This document shows, piece by piece, positions 63,801 to 64,000 of a stretch of 64,000 nt of DNA. The translations under genes and the position numbers were made by a program. Below the pieces are notes generated by a model. The model was not told the DNA's origin. It was given only the letters and a program-made list of their open reading frames with translations, and made no database searches. Source of the stretch: Amoeboaphelidium protococcarum (taxonomy: Eukaryota > Aphelidiomycota > Aphelidea); NCBI GenBank assembly GCA_023515745.1, contig JALECJ010000255.1, positions 1,312,001-1,376,000 of the forward strand, read 5' to 3'. Every line of letters starts with the position of its first letter. The first letter of the stretch is position 1.

Positions 63801-64000
63801 GGCAGATTTATCGTTAACTGGTATTGCTATTTTGCAAGCCAATTTAATGGACCCATATGCTTAATCTGATCTTCTACGCTAAATTCAAGATCTACTTACC
63901 AAGAATGCGGATCGTTCTAATCCTCTAGTAAGTAAATTATCCAAGTTTGAACTTAAATCTTCATCGTTGACTGTGGTAAGAGAGCTTCTCCAGTTTTCTG
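60871..64000 (+). CDS. ECM29: Proteasome adaptor Ecm29, N-terminal 1043 residues (3' end outside window)
   Basis: Large HEAT-repeat scaffold that binds the 26S proteasome and checks its assembly. The start LSLLEQVEFKFALADSNEKLQ matches Ecm29 N-termini, followed by AVRDKVIVIVDHLKARL and LPLGQLVQLYAKG. Helical repeats continue to the window edge with no TGA in frame. Family length is about 1850 residues, so roughly 800 remain outside. Many UAR-coded Gln, for example AAMLLKL...SEDQAVRD. Confidence 0.9.

Overview
This is a gene-dense, intron-poor nuclear segment from a eukaryote that reads TAA and TAG as glutamine and uses TGA as its only stop. Almost every gene is unbroken only under that reading. 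The standard code splits them into fragments, and every confidently called complete gene ends in TGA. The gene content is fungal or close to fungi: chitin synthase, an APSES/ankyrin transcription factor (Mbp1/Swi4 type), a Kin4-like kinase, a Yhm2 carrier, a Doa4-like deubiquitinase, a fungal GT71 mannosyltransferase and a fungal-type protoglobin. It also has an LRRC45 centriole-linker homologue and a large multi-repeat gelsolin/villin protein, which point to an early-diverging, zoosporic-type lineage. From memory, the aphelid Amoeboaphelidium uses such a code, so an aphelid or other basal fungal relative is my best guess. This is inference, not proof.

Layout. 1-8.2 kb: V-ATPase subunit E (cut by the window edge), tail-anchored protoglobin, Kin4-like kinase, HSL-type hydrolase, multi-pass membrane protein. 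8.6-16.7 kb: GT71 mannosyltransferase fused to two chitin-binding domains, APSES factor, galactokinase, CAP-domain surface protein. 17.2-22.1 kb: IF1, Eco1, GCFC-type splicing factor, RRM protein, glyoxalase II, mitochondrial uL29. 22.2-36.6 kb: RhoGAP, secreted protein, DUF1295 reductase, compact PIP kinase, Bfr2/AATF, La, C2H2 factor, LRRC45, Ser/Pro-rich protein. 36.7-49.7 kb: gelsolin/villin, Nudix, a degenerate MnmE/Mss1 carrying an entire mitochondrial uL16 protein in frame, Isy1, triple-KH protein, chitin synthase, Yhm2. 50.1-64 kb: Doa4-like protease, an unresolved spliced locus, metallophosphoesterase, myosin light chain, a decayed Helitron-like fragment, a RING protein, GatA/Her2, and the N-terminal 1043 residues of Ecm29.

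Genes mostly alternate in strand, giving many tail-to-tail pairs separated by only 30-250 bp. I can place only four confident introns, each 58-79 bp. There is no operon-like functional clustering, but themes recur: cell wall and surface glycans (chitin synthase, GT71-CBM18, CAP protein), mitochondrial translation and energy (uL29m, MnmE-uL16m, GatA, IF1, Yhm2), splicing and ribosome biogenesis (GCFC, Isy1, Bfr2, La, RRM), and actin/GTPase signalling (gelsolin, RhoGAP, PIP kinase, myosin light chain).

The strongest candidate for something undescribed is the MnmE-uL16m insertion at 41.2-43.0 kb, followed by the GT71-CBM18 fusion. Recurrent upstream elements (CTGAAACGG, TCAG repeats, ACGCGT) may be promoter signals. 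I saw no rRNA, tRNA or CRISPR array.
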